From positions 62,001 to 126,000 of the forward strand of contig NZ_JBHUGF010000010.1 in the NCBI RefSeq assembly GCF_042681745.1: a DNA stretch of 64,000 nt, read 5' to 3'. This document shows positions 32,403-41,593 of the stretch, one piece after another (position 1 is the stretch's first letter; the number at the start of each line of letters is the position of its first letter). Source of the DNA: Saccharibacillus nicotianae (GTDB lineage: Bacteria; Bacillota; Bacilli; Paenibacillales; Paenibacillaceae). The translations under genes were made by a program, and so were the position numbers. The notes beneath the pieces are model-generated. The model did not search any database. It saw only the letters and a program-made list of their open reading frames with translations, and was not told where the DNA came from.

Positions 32403-35297
32403 ATGTTAGATAAAATGAATCATTCCTTAATCCGAAACTTAGATGTAGCGGCTGACTACTTTTATGATATAGATGATCTTGGACTGCACTATACGCCTCA
32501 GCAAAGTATATTCAAACTTTGGGCACCTGATGCGGTTCAAATGGATCTGATGTTATATACAGATATGGGTGTGTACGACGAGAATGGTCTTGTACACGAT
32601 CATACAACAGGTGAAGCTCATAAAATGAAAGCAGAAGAAGGCGGCGTATGGCAATGTGTGCAATACGTTGATCTAGCAGGTCAGTATTATATGTACCGGG
32701 CTACATTTGCTGACGGTTCTGTACAGTATGCAGTTGATCCTTATGCTCGTGCGGTATCTCCGAATGGACAGCGTACTGCTATTGTCGATCTACAGACAAC
32801 CAATCCAGAAGGATGGGAACATGATACCAAACCGCGTATGTCCAGTGTTACTGATGCGGTGATCTACGAATTGCATGTACGTGATTTCTCGATAGATGAT
32901 TCTTCACGTATGAAGCATAAAGGTCAATATCTTGCTTTCACAGAAAAAGGTCTACAAGATGAGCATGGTAATTCCATCGGTATCGATCATCTGAAAGAGC
33001 TGGGTGTCACTCATGTTCATTTGTTACCGATTGCTGATTTTCATACAGTAAATGAATTAAAAGTACAAGATCCTCATTCAACGCAGATCAAATACAACTG
33101 GGGATATGATCCACAGCATTATAATGTGCCTGAAGGTGCATATGCGACCGATCCAACAGATCCAACATCACGTATTCGTGAATTTAAGCGTCTGATTCAG
33201 TCCTTGCATGCTGAAGGTCTGCGTGTAGTCATGGATGTGGTATATAACCATACGTATTCTGTTGATGATGGGCCTTTTGATCGTTTGGTTCCAGGGTACT
33301 TTTATCGCACCGATGAAAAAGGTCAATTAACCAATGGTTCTGGTGTTGGTAATGAGATTGCCACAGAGCGTCCGATGGTACGCAAATATATCAAAGACTC
33401 ACTGCGTTACTGGGCAAATGAATATCATCTGGATGGATTCCGTTTTGACTTGATGGGTCTGATCGATACCGATACCGTCACTCAATTAACACAAGAGCTA
33501 CGCCGGGATGTAGACCCTTGTATATTGATCTATGGCGAGCCGTGGACAGGTGGCTGGTCACTTCTTCCACAACAGACACTAAAAGGCTCACAGCGGAGTA
33601 AAGGATTTGCAGTATTCAATGATAATTTCCGTGAAGCGATCAAAGGCGATAGTGATGGAGATACACAGGGATTTGCTACCGGATCATTTGGCGTAGAAGG
33701 CGATGTTGTCAAAGGCATTTATGGCGCTATCGGAGATTTTACAGATCATCCTAGTGAAACAGTTAACTATGTGACTGCCCATGACAATTTGAATTTATGG
33801 GATAAGCTCGTACGCACTTATGGACAAGATGAAGCTCTTTCCTTCCTGCATATGGATAATGGTCAATTAGCCGATGGAAGCAGTGTAGAAGAAGCCGTAC
33901 AAGCGGCAGAGCCTTACAAATATATCGATCCTGAACATGTATTATCCAATGATTGGGTTCGTCGTTCTTTGTTGGCTAATGGCATTGTGTTAACCAGTCA
34001 GGGGATTCCATTTATCCATGCTGGTGATGAAATGTTACGTACCAAATTTGGCGATCATAATAGTTATCGCAGTCCTGATGTGATCAATGGATTACGCTGG
34101 GAAAATAAACATCGATTCCGTCCAGTATTTGATTATTATCAAGGTCTTATTCAATTGAGGCGTACTCATCCTGCTTTTCGTATGGATCAACGAGAAGATG
34201 TAGAAAAACATTTAAAAGTATTGCGTAGTGATAAGCAAGTAGTTGCTTTTCAACTAGGAGAATATGCACATGGTGATAAATGGAACCGGATCGTTGTAAT
34301 TTATAATGCCAGCACTCATGATCAGACCGTATCTTTGCCAGTATCAGTAAGTCCATGGCAAGTCGTCGTGAATGAGAACCAGGCCGGTATTCATCCATTA
34401 GCCAGTGTAGTCGGTCAAGAAGTGATTGTGCCACAACTGTCGATGATGGTGTTGTACGATGAAGAAGATCAATATATTCCGGTCGCAGCTAGCCTAGAAT
34501 GGGATTATACGCCAAGTATTATGGAACCCGGTGAAAAGTTGCAACTGAAAGTAACTCCACGCGATCAACGAGGACGTATTTTTGAAGCAGAAGCGGTGAT
34601 GTTCCATTCTTCCAATGAACAAAATATTATCGTGCGTGAAAATGGACAGATTATTGCTTTACACGAAGGAGACAGTACAATCTGTGCTTCGTGTGGCAGT
34701 GTGAAAAGTACTCTTTTGCTACATGTAGAGACTTTGGTGCCACATATGATTCATTTACACGGGGAACATCAAGTGTATGGTGGCAAACGTATTCCGTTAA
34801 AAGCGGAAGTGTTGGATCAATACAGTCGTCCAATTGCTCGCCCGAAAGTATACTGGGATTCCAGTGACAAACGCATTATTCGTGTCAACAAAGATGGGCT
34901 AGTACGCGGGATTCGTCCGGGTACAGCGAAGATTACAGCTTCTTGCGGGAAAGCGACCGCACAGTGGTTAGTGGAAGTGTTGCCTTATATTCCTCGTAGC
35001 ATTGAAGTAGAGTATGAGCGTCCTAATCAAGACTACAAAGGGTGGAATCTGTGGGTATGGGGACCGATTTTAGGTCACAGACAGGTCGATTTTGAACGGA
35101 TTGAAGAAGGCAGAGCAGTAGCCAAAATTATTGTTGCTCCTGAAGAAACCAATGTAGGTTTTATTATCCGTCTCAAAGATTGGCAAGCCAAAGATGTCGA
35201 TACCGATCGTTATATTTTCGTAAATACTAATCAGGATGCGATCAAAGTATTAATTAAAAGCGGCGATCCGCAATTTGAAATAGAGCCTGTTATATAA
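32403..35297 (+). CDS. type I pullulanase with C-terminal Ig-like and CBM41-like domains
   Basis: Hydrolyses alpha-1,6 branch links of pullulan, glycogen and limit dextrin. 964 residues. Order: CBM48-type N-terminal domain (about 25-125), GH13 catalytic barrel with the type I pullulanase motif YNWGYDP at 231-237, nucleophile Asp349, acid/base Glu379 and stabiliser Asp461 (TAHDN), then C-terminal beta domain; from about residue 690 two bacterial Ig-like (Big2) domains and a final pullulanase-associated/CBM41-like domain (YKGWNLWVWGP). No signal peptide. B. subtilis AmyX stops near 718 residues, so the extension is extra. The ATG at 32403 follows GGTGGTG; an in-frame ATG five codons earlier is less well placed. 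Confidence 0.92.
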   Translation: MLDKMNHSLIRNLDVAADYFYDIDDLGLHYTPQQSIFKLWAPDAVQMDLMLYTDMGVYDENGLVHDHTTGEAHKMKAEEGGVWQCVQYVDLAGQYYMYRATFADGSVQYAVDPYARAVSPNGQRTAIVDLQTTNPEGWEHDTKPRMSSVTDAVIYELHVRDFSIDDSSRMKHKGQYLAFTEKGLQDEHGNSIGIDHLKELGVTHVHLLPIADFHTVNELKVQDPHSTQIKYNWGYDPQHYNVPEGAYATDPTDPTSRIREFKRLIQSLHAEGLRVVMDVVYNHTYSVDDGPFDRLVPGYFYRTDEKGQLTNGSGVGNEIATERPMVRKYIKDSLRYWANEYHLDGFRFDLMGLIDTDTVTQLTQELRRDVDPCILIYGEPWTGGWSLLPQQTLKGSQRSKGFAVFNDNFREAIKGDSDGDTQGFATGSFGVEGDVVKGIYGAIGDFTDHPSETVNYVTAHDNLNLWDKLVRTYGQDEALSFLHMDNGQLADGSSVEEAVQAAEPYKYIDPEHVLSNDWVRRSLLANGIVLTSQGIPFIHAGDEMLRTKFGDHNSYRSPDVINGLRWENKHRFRPVFDYYQGLIQLRRTHPAFRMDQREDVEKHLKVLRSDKQVVAFQLGEYAHGDKWNRIVVIYNASTHDQTVSLPVSVSPWQVVVNENQAGIHPLASVVGQEVIVPQLSMMVLYDEEDQYIPVAASLEWDYTPSIMEPGEKLQLKVTPRDQRGRIFEAEAVMFHSSNEQNIIVRENGQIIALHEGDSTICASCGSVKSTLLLHVETLVPHMIHLHGEHQVYGGKRIPLKAEVLDQYSRPIARPKVYWDSSDKRIIRVNKDGLVRGIRPGTAKITASCGKATAQWLVEVLPYIPRSIEVEYERPNQDYKGWNLWVWGPILGHRQVDFERIEEGRAVAKIIVAPEETNVGFIIRLKDWQAKDVDTDRYIFVNTNQDAIKVLIKSGDPQFEIEPVI

Positions 35298-35304
35298 TGA
35301 CTTC

Positions 35305-35352
35305 AAATAGCTACTTCTTTTAAAATAAAGAGTGGCTATTTGTTGTTATTTT
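35305..35352 (+). terminator. intrinsic terminator after the pullulanase gene
   Basis: AAATAGCTACTTCTTT pairs imperfectly with AAGAGTGGCTATTT, followed by GTTGTTATTTT. Confidence 0.65.
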
Positions 35353-35447
35353 GGATAATAAATAAGGTTTCTACAGAGTAATTATGGAAATGAGAGACCG
35401 TTCCTGATAAAATCATAACCAACTAAACATTTGGCTATCTAAACTTT

Positions 35448-35481
35448 AGGTCAAATGAACAAGATGGTTGTCAGGTCAAAT
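35448..35481 (+). repeat. direct repeat AGGTCAAAT x 2
   Basis: Identical 9-base copies at 35448-35456 and 35473-35481, 25 nt apart start to start, about 70-100 nt before the ppx leader frame. Could be a regulator site; nothing else links it to a function. Confidence 0.3.
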
Positions 35482-35547
35482 ATGTATATAGAGGTTAAGA
35501 ATGTGGAATAGCCAGCACCTAAAATAGATAGAAGGAGGAACTCGTTA

Positions 35548-35595
35548 ATGGCGATTAATGGAATAGCGGACGCGTTCATGGCGAATATCCGATGA
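35548..35595 (+). CDS. 15-residue reading frame coupled to ppx
   Basis: ATG at 35548 follows a strong AAGGAGGAACTCGTTA site and reads MAINGIADAFMANIR, then stops at TGA (35593-35595), which overlaps the ppx ATG as ATGA. The ppx start has no good ribosome site of its own, so ribosomes probably reach it by finishing this frame. It may be a leader peptide or the remnant of a lost upstream gene. The peptide itself matches nothing I recognise. Confidence 0.6.
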   Translation: MAINGIADAFMANIR

Positions 35596-36551
35596 GCGAA
35601 AACCGGAATCGACTCGGAGTCATTGATATTGGTTCAAACTCAATCCGTCTGATCATTTATGAAGCAGGTGCAGATGGAACCTGTCGTATGATACACAAAG
35701 CCAAAGAAACAGTTCGACTCGGTGTACGCAGGGATGAGAATGGCAGCATGATTGAGGAAGATATCCGAACGGTTATTCCTATCCTCCAGAAGTTTAAGCA
35801 TATTTGTGCAACCAATCATACAGGTCAGATTCGTGCTGTAGCGACAGCAGCAGTCCGACAATCAACCAATACCAAAGATATTATTGCATGCTGGGAAAGC
35901 AATACAGATATCAAAGTTCAGATATTGTCAGGCGAAGAAGAAGCTTATTTTGGATTTTTGGGTGTAATGCGCTCGATGCCTGCTTATGTCACAGAAGGAT
36001 TTATTGTGGATATTGGTGGAGGTAGCACAGAAATCTCATATTTCAAAAATAATCAATTAATACAAAGTACATCACTACCTTGTGGTGCAGTCAATATGAC
36101 GATGCAAAATGGTGGAACAGACCATTGGAGCGAACAATCGACAGAGCAGTTGGAACAGAAAATCAATCAGCAATTAGCAGACTATCCCTGGACAGCGAAT
36201 CATCCTGATTTGCCTTTAATCGGTCTGGGTGGAGGGATTCGTGCTCTTGCCAGAATGGAGCGCGAACGCAAACGTCAATCCAAACCGGCTAGTGATCCTT
36301 ATCGCATTGATCCTGATACGATTTTCTTTTATGCCGAAGCGCTGGCAACGCTAAGTCTGGAAGAACGGGTTAATCAATTTGATCTCGGCAAAGATCGTGC
36401 AGATATTATTGTAGCAGGTACACTTATTTTGCGTACGCTGTTAAAGCATATGAAATGTTCAGCATTGCTCGCAAGCTGGCGCGGTCTAAGCGATGGTCTT
36501 TCGCACCATTTTTTTACAGCAGAATCCGCTTCTTCTCGTCCAACTTCATAA
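35592..36551 (+). CDS. ppx: Ppx/GppA family phosphatase
   Basis: Exopolyphosphatase or pppGpp phosphohydrolase of the ASKHA fold, 319 residues. N-terminal phosphate loop GVIDIGSNSIRL, ATAAVRQSTN, LSGEEEAYFGFLG and the second loop VDIGGGSTEISYF are all present. It is the short, single-module form lacking the C-terminal HD domain of E. coli Ppx. No polyphosphate kinase gene is adjacent. Polyphosphate versus pppGpp preference cannot be told from the sequence. Start is coupled to the 15-codon frame upstream. Confidence 0.88.
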   Translation: MSENRNRLGVIDIGSNSIRLIIYEAGADGTCRMIHKAKETVRLGVRRDENGSMIEEDIRTVIPILQKFKHICATNHTGQIRAVATAAVRQSTNTKDIIACWESNTDIKVQILSGEEEAYFGFLGVMRSMPAYVTEGFIVDIGGGSTEISYFKNNQLIQSTSLPCGAVNMTMQNGGTDHWSEQSTEQLEQKINQQLADYPWTANHPDLPLIGLGGGIRALARMERERKRQSKPASDPYRIDPDTIFFYAEALATLSLEERVNQFDLGKDRADIIVAGTLILRTLLKHMKCSALLASWRGLSDGLSHHFFTAESASSRPTS

Positions 36552-36556
36552 ATACC

Positions 36557-36605
36557 AAAAAGCTGTTAGTGCACATCTAAGGATGAAGTGCTGACAGCTT
36601 TTTTT
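36557..36605 (+). terminator. intrinsic terminator after ppx
   Basis: AAAAAGCTGTTAGTGC pairs with GTGCTGACAGCTTTTT (one G-U), then T-run. Confidence 0.88.
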
Positions 36606-36669
36606 GCGTTGTATACGTGTTATCTGCATATACCTGCTCAGTCTTTCTCTTTTCATTATTCTCAGACAA

Positions 36670-36683
36670 TGTAAACGGTCACA
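36670..36683 (+). promoter_or_regulatory. cre (CcpA site) upstream of gntP
   Basis: TGTAAACGGTCACA fits the Bacillus cre consensus TGWAANCGNTNWCA at every position. It lies 35 nt upstream of the likely -35. Glucose repression of gluconate genes by CcpA is known in B. subtilis. Confidence 0.75.
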
Positions 36684-36717
36684 AATGAGCATGAAATAAT
36701 TAAAATGACATTATCGT

Positions 36718-36746
36718 TTGAAAAATCTTTAATTTGGGGTAATAAT
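36718..36746 (+). promoter_or_regulatory. promoter of the gntP-gntK operon
   Basis: TTGAAA (36718-36723) with TAATAA/AATAAT (36740-36746) at 16-17 nt spacing. Confidence 0.6.
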
Positions 36747-36800
36747 AGAAGGGGTTTATTTGGGAAAAGATGTACATAAGCAGAAAAAGGAGGAAAATGA

Positions 36801-38177
36801 ATGTATTCCATTTTTGGTTTGAGCCATGAAACCACACTATTGGTATGGGCTCTTGTTGCTATTGTTATTTTGATTGTCATGATTGCGAAGTACAAATGGA
36901 ATCCATTTGTCGTTCTGCTGATGGCATCGTTGTTTCTAGGATTGATTATCGGCATGGAACCACTGGACGTAGTCAAATCGGTACAAAGTGGTCTAGGTGG
37001 GACACTGGGTTCGATTGCAATCGTTATTGGTCTGGGTACGATGCTCGGTAAAATGATGGCAGAATCAGGTGGTGCAGAACAGATTGCCACAACGATGGTC
37101 AATCGATTCGGGGAGAAAAATATTCCCTGGGCGATGCTGATTGTAGGGATTATTGTAGGGATGCCGGTCTTTTTTGAAGTCGGTATTATTTTGCTGATTC
37201 CTATTTTATTTACCGTTATTCGCAAAACGAATATTTCACTGTTGCGTGTAGGGATTCCAATGCTGGCAGGTCTATCGACTGTACATGGACTGTTGCCTCC
37301 GCATCCTGCACCAATGATAGCTATCGATGCGTTTGGAGCTAGTATAGGTAAAACGATTATTTACGCGTTGATTGTAGGGATTCCAACAGCGATAGTAGCC
37401 GGACCGTTATTCGGTGCTTATATTGGTAAACGAATCGTTGTCCATCCGCCTGAAGGGTTAGCAGAGCAATTTACAACGAATAACAAATTGGATCGTCCAG
37501 ACAAGCCGTTGCCAGGATTCGGTATTACGATGTTGACGATTTTGATGCCTGTTATTCTAATGTTAGCTGGATCGATTGCTGAAATTGCAGATCCGCAAAG
37601 TACTCATGGTATAAGTGTATTTTTGCGTTTTGTTGGTAATGAGATTGTAGCGATGTTTATTGCAACAGTGTTTGCTTTTTTTTCTCTTGGATTCGGACAA
37701 GGCTTTACCAAAGAACAAGTATCCAAATTTGCAGGAGATTGTCTTGCACCAACCGCTTCGATTATTTTGATTATCGGTGGTGGTGGAGCATTCAAACAGA
37801 TATTGATTGATAGTGGTGTCGGTGACGCGATTGCCGCAGTTGCTACATCTGCACATGTGAATGTAATTGTATTTGCGTATCTGGTCGCCGCTTTGATTCG
37901 TGTGTCTACAGGATCAGCTACAGTCGCCATGACAACCGCAGCAGGTATTGTTGCGCCTGTACTGGCTTTGACACCGGGAGCGAATATTGAACTGGTTGTA
38001 CTGGCAACAGGTGCAGGCTCATTGATCCTGTCTCATGTAAATGATGCCGGTTTCTGGATGGTTAAAGAATTCTTTAATATGACAGTTCCACAGACACTGA
38101 AGTCTTGGACAGTCATGGAGACTTTATTGTCTCTAGTGGCGTTCGGTTTAATTTTACTATTGAATGTAGTAGTCTAA
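36801..38177 (+). CDS. gntP: gluconate:H+ symporter
   Basis: GntP-family permease for gluconate, 458 residues, with about twelve to fourteen hydrophobic segments. Family features include GLGTMLGKMMAESGGAEQIA, GMPVFFEVGIILLIP, HGLLPPHPAP and the C-terminal HVNDAGFWMVKEFF. AAAAAGGAGG precedes the ATG. Gluconokinase follows 45 nt downstream, so the two genes form an uptake and phosphorylation pair feeding the pentose phosphate pathway. No gntR or gntZ is next to it, unlike B. subtilis gntRKPZ. Confidence 0.93.
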   Translation: MYSIFGLSHETTLLVWALVAIVILIVMIAKYKWNPFVVLLMASLFLGLIIGMEPLDVVKSVQSGLGGTLGSIAIVIGLGTMLGKMMAESGGAEQIATTMVNRFGEKNIPWAMLIVGIIVGMPVFFEVGIILLIPILFTVIRKTNISLLRVGIPMLAGLSTVHGLLPPHPAPMIAIDAFGASIGKTIIYALIVGIPTAIVAGPLFGAYIGKRIVVHPPEGLAEQFTTNNKLDRPDKPLPGFGITMLTILMPVILMLAGSIAEIADPQSTHGISVFLRFVGNEIVAMFIATVFAFFSLGFGQGFTKEQVSKFAGDCLAPTASIILIIGGGGAFKQILIDSGVGDAIAAVATSAHVNVIVFAYLVAALIRVSTGSATVAMTTAAGIVAPVLALTPGANIELVVLATGAGSLILSHVNDAGFWMVKEFFNMTVPQTLKSWTVMETLLSLVAFGLILLLNVVV

Positions 38178-38222
38178 ATAAGAAAAGAAGTTCTGGAAAT
38201 TAGAGCGAAAGTAGGTTAGATC

Positions 38223-39806
38223 ATGAGCACTGCAAAATATATGATCGGTGTAGACATCGGAACGACCAGTACCAAAGCTGTATTATTTGAAGAAGATGGA
38301 AAAATTGTAGCACAAGGCGGAGCAGAATACCCTTTGCACACGCCTGTACCTTCCATTGCGGAACAAGATCCAGATCAATTATTTCGTGCAGTGATTGATT
38401 CGGTAAGACAAACGATGGACAAAAGCAGTGTAGCACCGGAAGATATTTTATTTGTATCTTTCAGTTCAGCGATGCACAGTATGTTAGTCGTGGATAAAGA
38501 AGGCAAGCCGATTACGCAGTGTATGACATGGGCAGATAATCGTAGTGCAGCGTATTCTCGTCAATTGCAAAAAGAGAAAAAAGGGCACGAAATTTATATG
38601 CGTACAGGGACACCGATTCATCCGATGTCTCCATTGACCAAAATTATGTGGATTACACATGATCGCAAAGAGATTGCTAATGCAGCGTACAAATATATTT
38701 CGATTAAAGAATACATTTTCCTCAAATTATTCGGGGAGTATGTGGCAGACCATTCGATGGCTTCTGCTACAGGGTTGATGAACTTAAAAGAATTAGATTG
38801 GGATCAAGAAGCGCTAGAAACCGCAGGGATTACGCGTGATCACCTTTCTACATTAGTACCTACAACACATGTGATGCATGGCTTACATGCGACGTATGCG
38901 ACTGAAATGGGTCTAATCGAAAGCACTCCATTTGTACTCGGAGCAAGTGATGGAGTACTTTCGAATCTAGGTGTAAATGCGATTGAACCTGGTGTTGTAG
39001 CAGTTACGATCGGAACCAGTGGAGCGATTCGTACAGTAACCGATAAGCCTGTAACCGATCCAAAAGGACGCTTTTTCTGCTATGCTCTTACTGAAGATAA
39101 ATGGGTAGTCGGTGGGCCGGTTAACAACGGTGGTATTATTTTCCGCTGGATTCGTGATGAATTTGCCGCTTCTGAAGTAGAAACAGCGAAGCGTCTTGGA
39201 CTAAGCGCTTATGATGTATTGACTCGTATTGCTGAAAAAGTACATCCTGGCGCAGATGGACTATTATTCCATCCCTATCTATCCGGTGAACGTGCTCCAT
39301 TATGGAACCCAGATGCAAGAGGTTCATTCTTCGGACTGGCATTGCATCATAAAAAAGAACATATGATTCGCGCGGCACTGGAAGGTGTTTTGTTCAATTT
39401 GTATACGGTGATGTTAGCAGTCGAAGAGCAAATCGGTGTGCCGAAAAAAATCCATGCGACAGGCGGATTTGCACGTTCTGAATTGTGGCGTCAGATGATG
39501 GCAGATATTTTCGATCAGACTGTAGTGGTTCCTGAAAGTATCGAAAGTTCTTGTCTGGGTGCGGCAGTGCTTGGATTGTATGCTCTTAAACGGATAGATT
39601 CCTTAGATGAAGTGTCTAAAATGATCGGTACAACTTACGAACACAAACCGTACAAAGAACATGTAGCGATCTACCGCGAGTTATTACCTATTTATATTCG
39701 TATATCTCGTAAATTTGAAGAAGATTATGAAGATATCGCTGATTTCCAGCAAAAAATGTTGGATAAATACACACCTATCGAGAAAAAAGATAGCGATGAT
39801 CTGTAA
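38223..39806 (+). CDS. gntK: gluconokinase (FGGY family)
   Basis: Phosphorylates gluconate to 6-phosphogluconate. 527 residues, FGGY carbohydrate kinase fold: phosphate loop GVDIGTTSTKAVLF near the N-terminus, TWADNRSA substrate loop, TIGTSGAIR hinge region, LSGERAPLWNPDARGSFFGL and the C-terminal ATGGFARSELWRQMMADIF nucleotide site. The ribosome site (AGTAGGTTAGATC) is weak. Assignment as gluconate kinase rather than xylulose or glycerol kinase rests on similarity to B. subtilis GntK and on the adjacent gntP. Confidence 0.92.
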   Translation: MSTAKYMIGVDIGTTSTKAVLFEEDGKIVAQGGAEYPLHTPVPSIAEQDPDQLFRAVIDSVRQTMDKSSVAPEDILFVSFSSAMHSMLVVDKEGKPITQCMTWADNRSAAYSRQLQKEKKGHEIYMRTGTPIHPMSPLTKIMWITHDRKEIANAAYKYISIKEYIFLKLFGEYVADHSMASATGLMNLKELDWDQEALETAGITRDHLSTLVPTTHVMHGLHATYATEMGLIESTPFVLGASDGVLSNLGVNAIEPGVVAVTIGTSGAIRTVTDKPVTDPKGRFFCYALTEDKWVVGGPVNNGGIIFRWIRDEFAASEVETAKRLGLSAYDVLTRIAEKVHPGADGLLFHPYLSGERAPLWNPDARGSFFGLALHHKKEHMIRAALEGVLFNLYTVMLAVEEQIGVPKKIHATGGFARSELWRQMMADIFDQTVVVPESIESSCLGAAVLGLYALKRIDSLDEVSKMIGTTYEHKPYKEHVAIYRELLPIYIRISRKFEEDYEDIADFQQKMLDKYTPIEKKDSDDL

Positions 39807-39860
39807 TCGTTTATAACACTAGAAACAATCGATACACCAATAGCATAGATATTTACTCTC

Positions 39861-39898
39861 AAAAGATTACTGTGTATATTAGCAGTAATCTTTTTTTC
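39861..39898 (+). terminator. intrinsic terminator after gntK
   Basis: AAAGATTACTG and CAGTAATCTTT (11 bp), loop of 10 nt, then seven T. Confidence 0.9.
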
Positions 39899-39989
39899 GT
39901 TTACAATAGGTTACTTCCGGTTAAGTATATCGGGTTAATGTGTTATTGCTTTACCACGAAAGAGCTAACAAGGTATAGTGAATAGAATC

Positions 39990-40002
39990 GACTATAATAG
40001 TC
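39990..40002. promoter_or_regulatory. small palindrome GACTATAATAGTC
   Basis: Perfect 13-nt palindrome containing TATAAT, 14 nt before the next start codon. It could be a -10 element, but no matching -35 was found at the right distance; an operator is possible. Confidence 0.25.
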
Positions 40003-40015
40003 AGGGGAGGATCGT

Positions 40016-41593
40016 ATGAAAAATATTATTATATTAGGCAGTAGCGGAGGCAATTTATATAGTCTGGGTGGCAAAAATCCAGAGGGACTATTACAAGAAT
40101 TACTGATACAACTCGAAGCAGCAGAGCTTCATTGTGCAGGTATTCAATTTATTGCTGCTCAAACATCTATGGATCATATCAAAGAATCGACCCCTGCTTC
40201 TTTATACATATGGAACGAAGAGGAACAGCGTGCAGTGATTAGTGCTGAAGGCACTTTAGAAGAAATCAATCAAGCTGCTGTAGCTGAAGATGAACGATTA
40301 GCTACAATGATAGTCAATGGTGAAGTAGATGGTGTTATTTTGATGAGTGCAAGCCCTGATGGGGCAAATCGATTAGCGATTGAAGCAGCAGCAACGGCTC
40401 AATTACCAGTCACTGGTACAGGTGGAACATCGATGGCAGCCGCCGCAACTAAAGGACTGAAAGTCATCTCTACTTCCGGTACAACAGGGACAACGAACCG
40501 TACGCGCGCCGTTTCTTTCGTTACTTCTTTGAGTAAGTATTGGGGACAATCGTATCGTCCGGTGATCGGTAAAGCAACCAGCGGGCAAGGGGGACAGCAA
40601 GGTACAGGATTTTCACGTATCAATATTCGAGGGATTATGCTGGCTTCATTACCGGGCTTTATCGCGATGGCATTGATTCTAGCAGTCAGTCAGATTCCCG
40701 GATTGACTGGGCTAAGCAAAGTATTCGATATTATGATTGCGGCATTGCCTGTTATTATTGCAGTGGTTGCCGCTAAGCAAGTGGCTGAATTAGATGAAGT
40801 ATCAATAGTAGCGGGTATTGTAGCCGGTGTATTATCGGTTAATGGAGGTATTATTGGCGGATTGATCGGCGGAATCGGTGCTGGATTATTAGCCAATTAT
40901 TTATTTCGTCAATGTGTGGAATGGCGCTTTCCAGCAACAACCGTTAATATAGTAGCAGGTGGAGTATCGGGTCTGGTCGCAGGATTGGTTGTATACTTTT
41001 TTATCGCTCCTATTGCTGCTCAAGCCGGTGAAGGTATACGTCAGTTGTTAGAAACACTGGTCGCAGCGAATAGTGCGCTTGCTGGTCTAATTGCTGGATT
41101 GTTAATTTGGCCTGCTATTTTGGGTGGAGTCTATCATGCTGCTATTTTACCTATCGTATTGTTAGAAATGGAACGAAGCGGTAACAGCTTTTTGGGTGCT
41201 GTAGATATGACAGGCTTAGTGATGGTATCCGCAGGGATTACACTTGCTAATATTATCGCTCCACAAGATAAAGGGGCAGCCGCTGTAGCCGCACCGGGAT
41301 TTCTGATTAATATTGGATTTGGGACATTTGTGGAAGCCGCTTATCCTTTTATGTTTGCAAGTAAATGGGTATTTGGAGGAGCGATTGTTTCTGCTGGCTT
41401 AGGCGGATTATTAGTAGGTGTATTGAATGTACGTGGTATTGCGTATGTTCCTGCATTTGCCGCTCCATTCTCATCGAATCATATCGCAGGGTTTGCGATT
41501 GCGATGTTGGGAAGTCTGACCTGTTCATTTGTGATTACGTTGATTATTAATCTTATTTTTAAAAACCGTAAAAAGAAAGAGGCTAGTATATGA
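40016..41593 (+). CDS. orphan fructose-EIIC-like membrane protein with unknown N-terminal domain
   Basis: 525 residues in two parts. Residues about 1-185 form a soluble, Rossmann-like domain (IIILGSSGGNL start; VDGVILMSASPDGANRL; VTGTGGTSMAAAATKGLKVI; STSGTTGTTNRTRA) that I do not recognise. A Gly/Gln-rich linker is followed by about nine membrane helices resembling the PTS fructose EIIC domain (GGVYHAAILPIVLLEMER, APGFLINIGFGTFVEAAYPF). There is no EIIB cysteine motif or EIIA domain, and no such gene nearby, so ordinary PTS transport is doubtful. GGGGAGGATCGT precedes the ATG. The GNAT gene behind it starts inside its stop codon. Transporter or sensor, substrate unknown. Confidence 0.7.
   Translation: MKNIIILGSSGGNLYSLGGKNPEGLLQELLIQLEAAELHCAGIQFIAAQTSMDHIKESTPASLYIWNEEEQRAVISAEGTLEEINQAAVAEDERLATMIVNGEVDGVILMSASPDGANRLAIEAAATAQLPVTGTGGTSMAAAATKGLKVISTSGTTGTTNRTRAVSFVTSLSKYWGQSYRPVIGKATSGQGGQQGTGFSRINIRGIMLASLPGFIAMALILAVSQIPGLTGLSKVFDIMIAALPVIIAVVAAKQVAELDEVSIVAGIVAGVLSVNGGIIGGLIGGIGAGLLANYLFRQCVEWRFPATTVNIVAGGVSGLVAGLVVYFFIAPIAAQAGEGIRQLLETLVAANSALAGLIAGLLIWPAILGGVYHAAILPIVLLEMERSGNSFLGAVDMTGLVMVSAGITLANIIAPQDKGAAAVAAPGFLINIGFGTFVEAAYPFMFASKWVFGGAIVSAGLGGLLVGVLNVRGIAYVPAFAAPFSSNHIAGFAIAMLGSLTCSFVITLIINLIFKNRKKKEASI

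Noticed and set aside
36662..37225. 187-codon minus-strand frame opposite gntP
   Set aside because: Low-complexity Ile/Pro/Thr translation mirroring hydrophobic gntP codons, no ribosome site, fully explained as antisense shadow.
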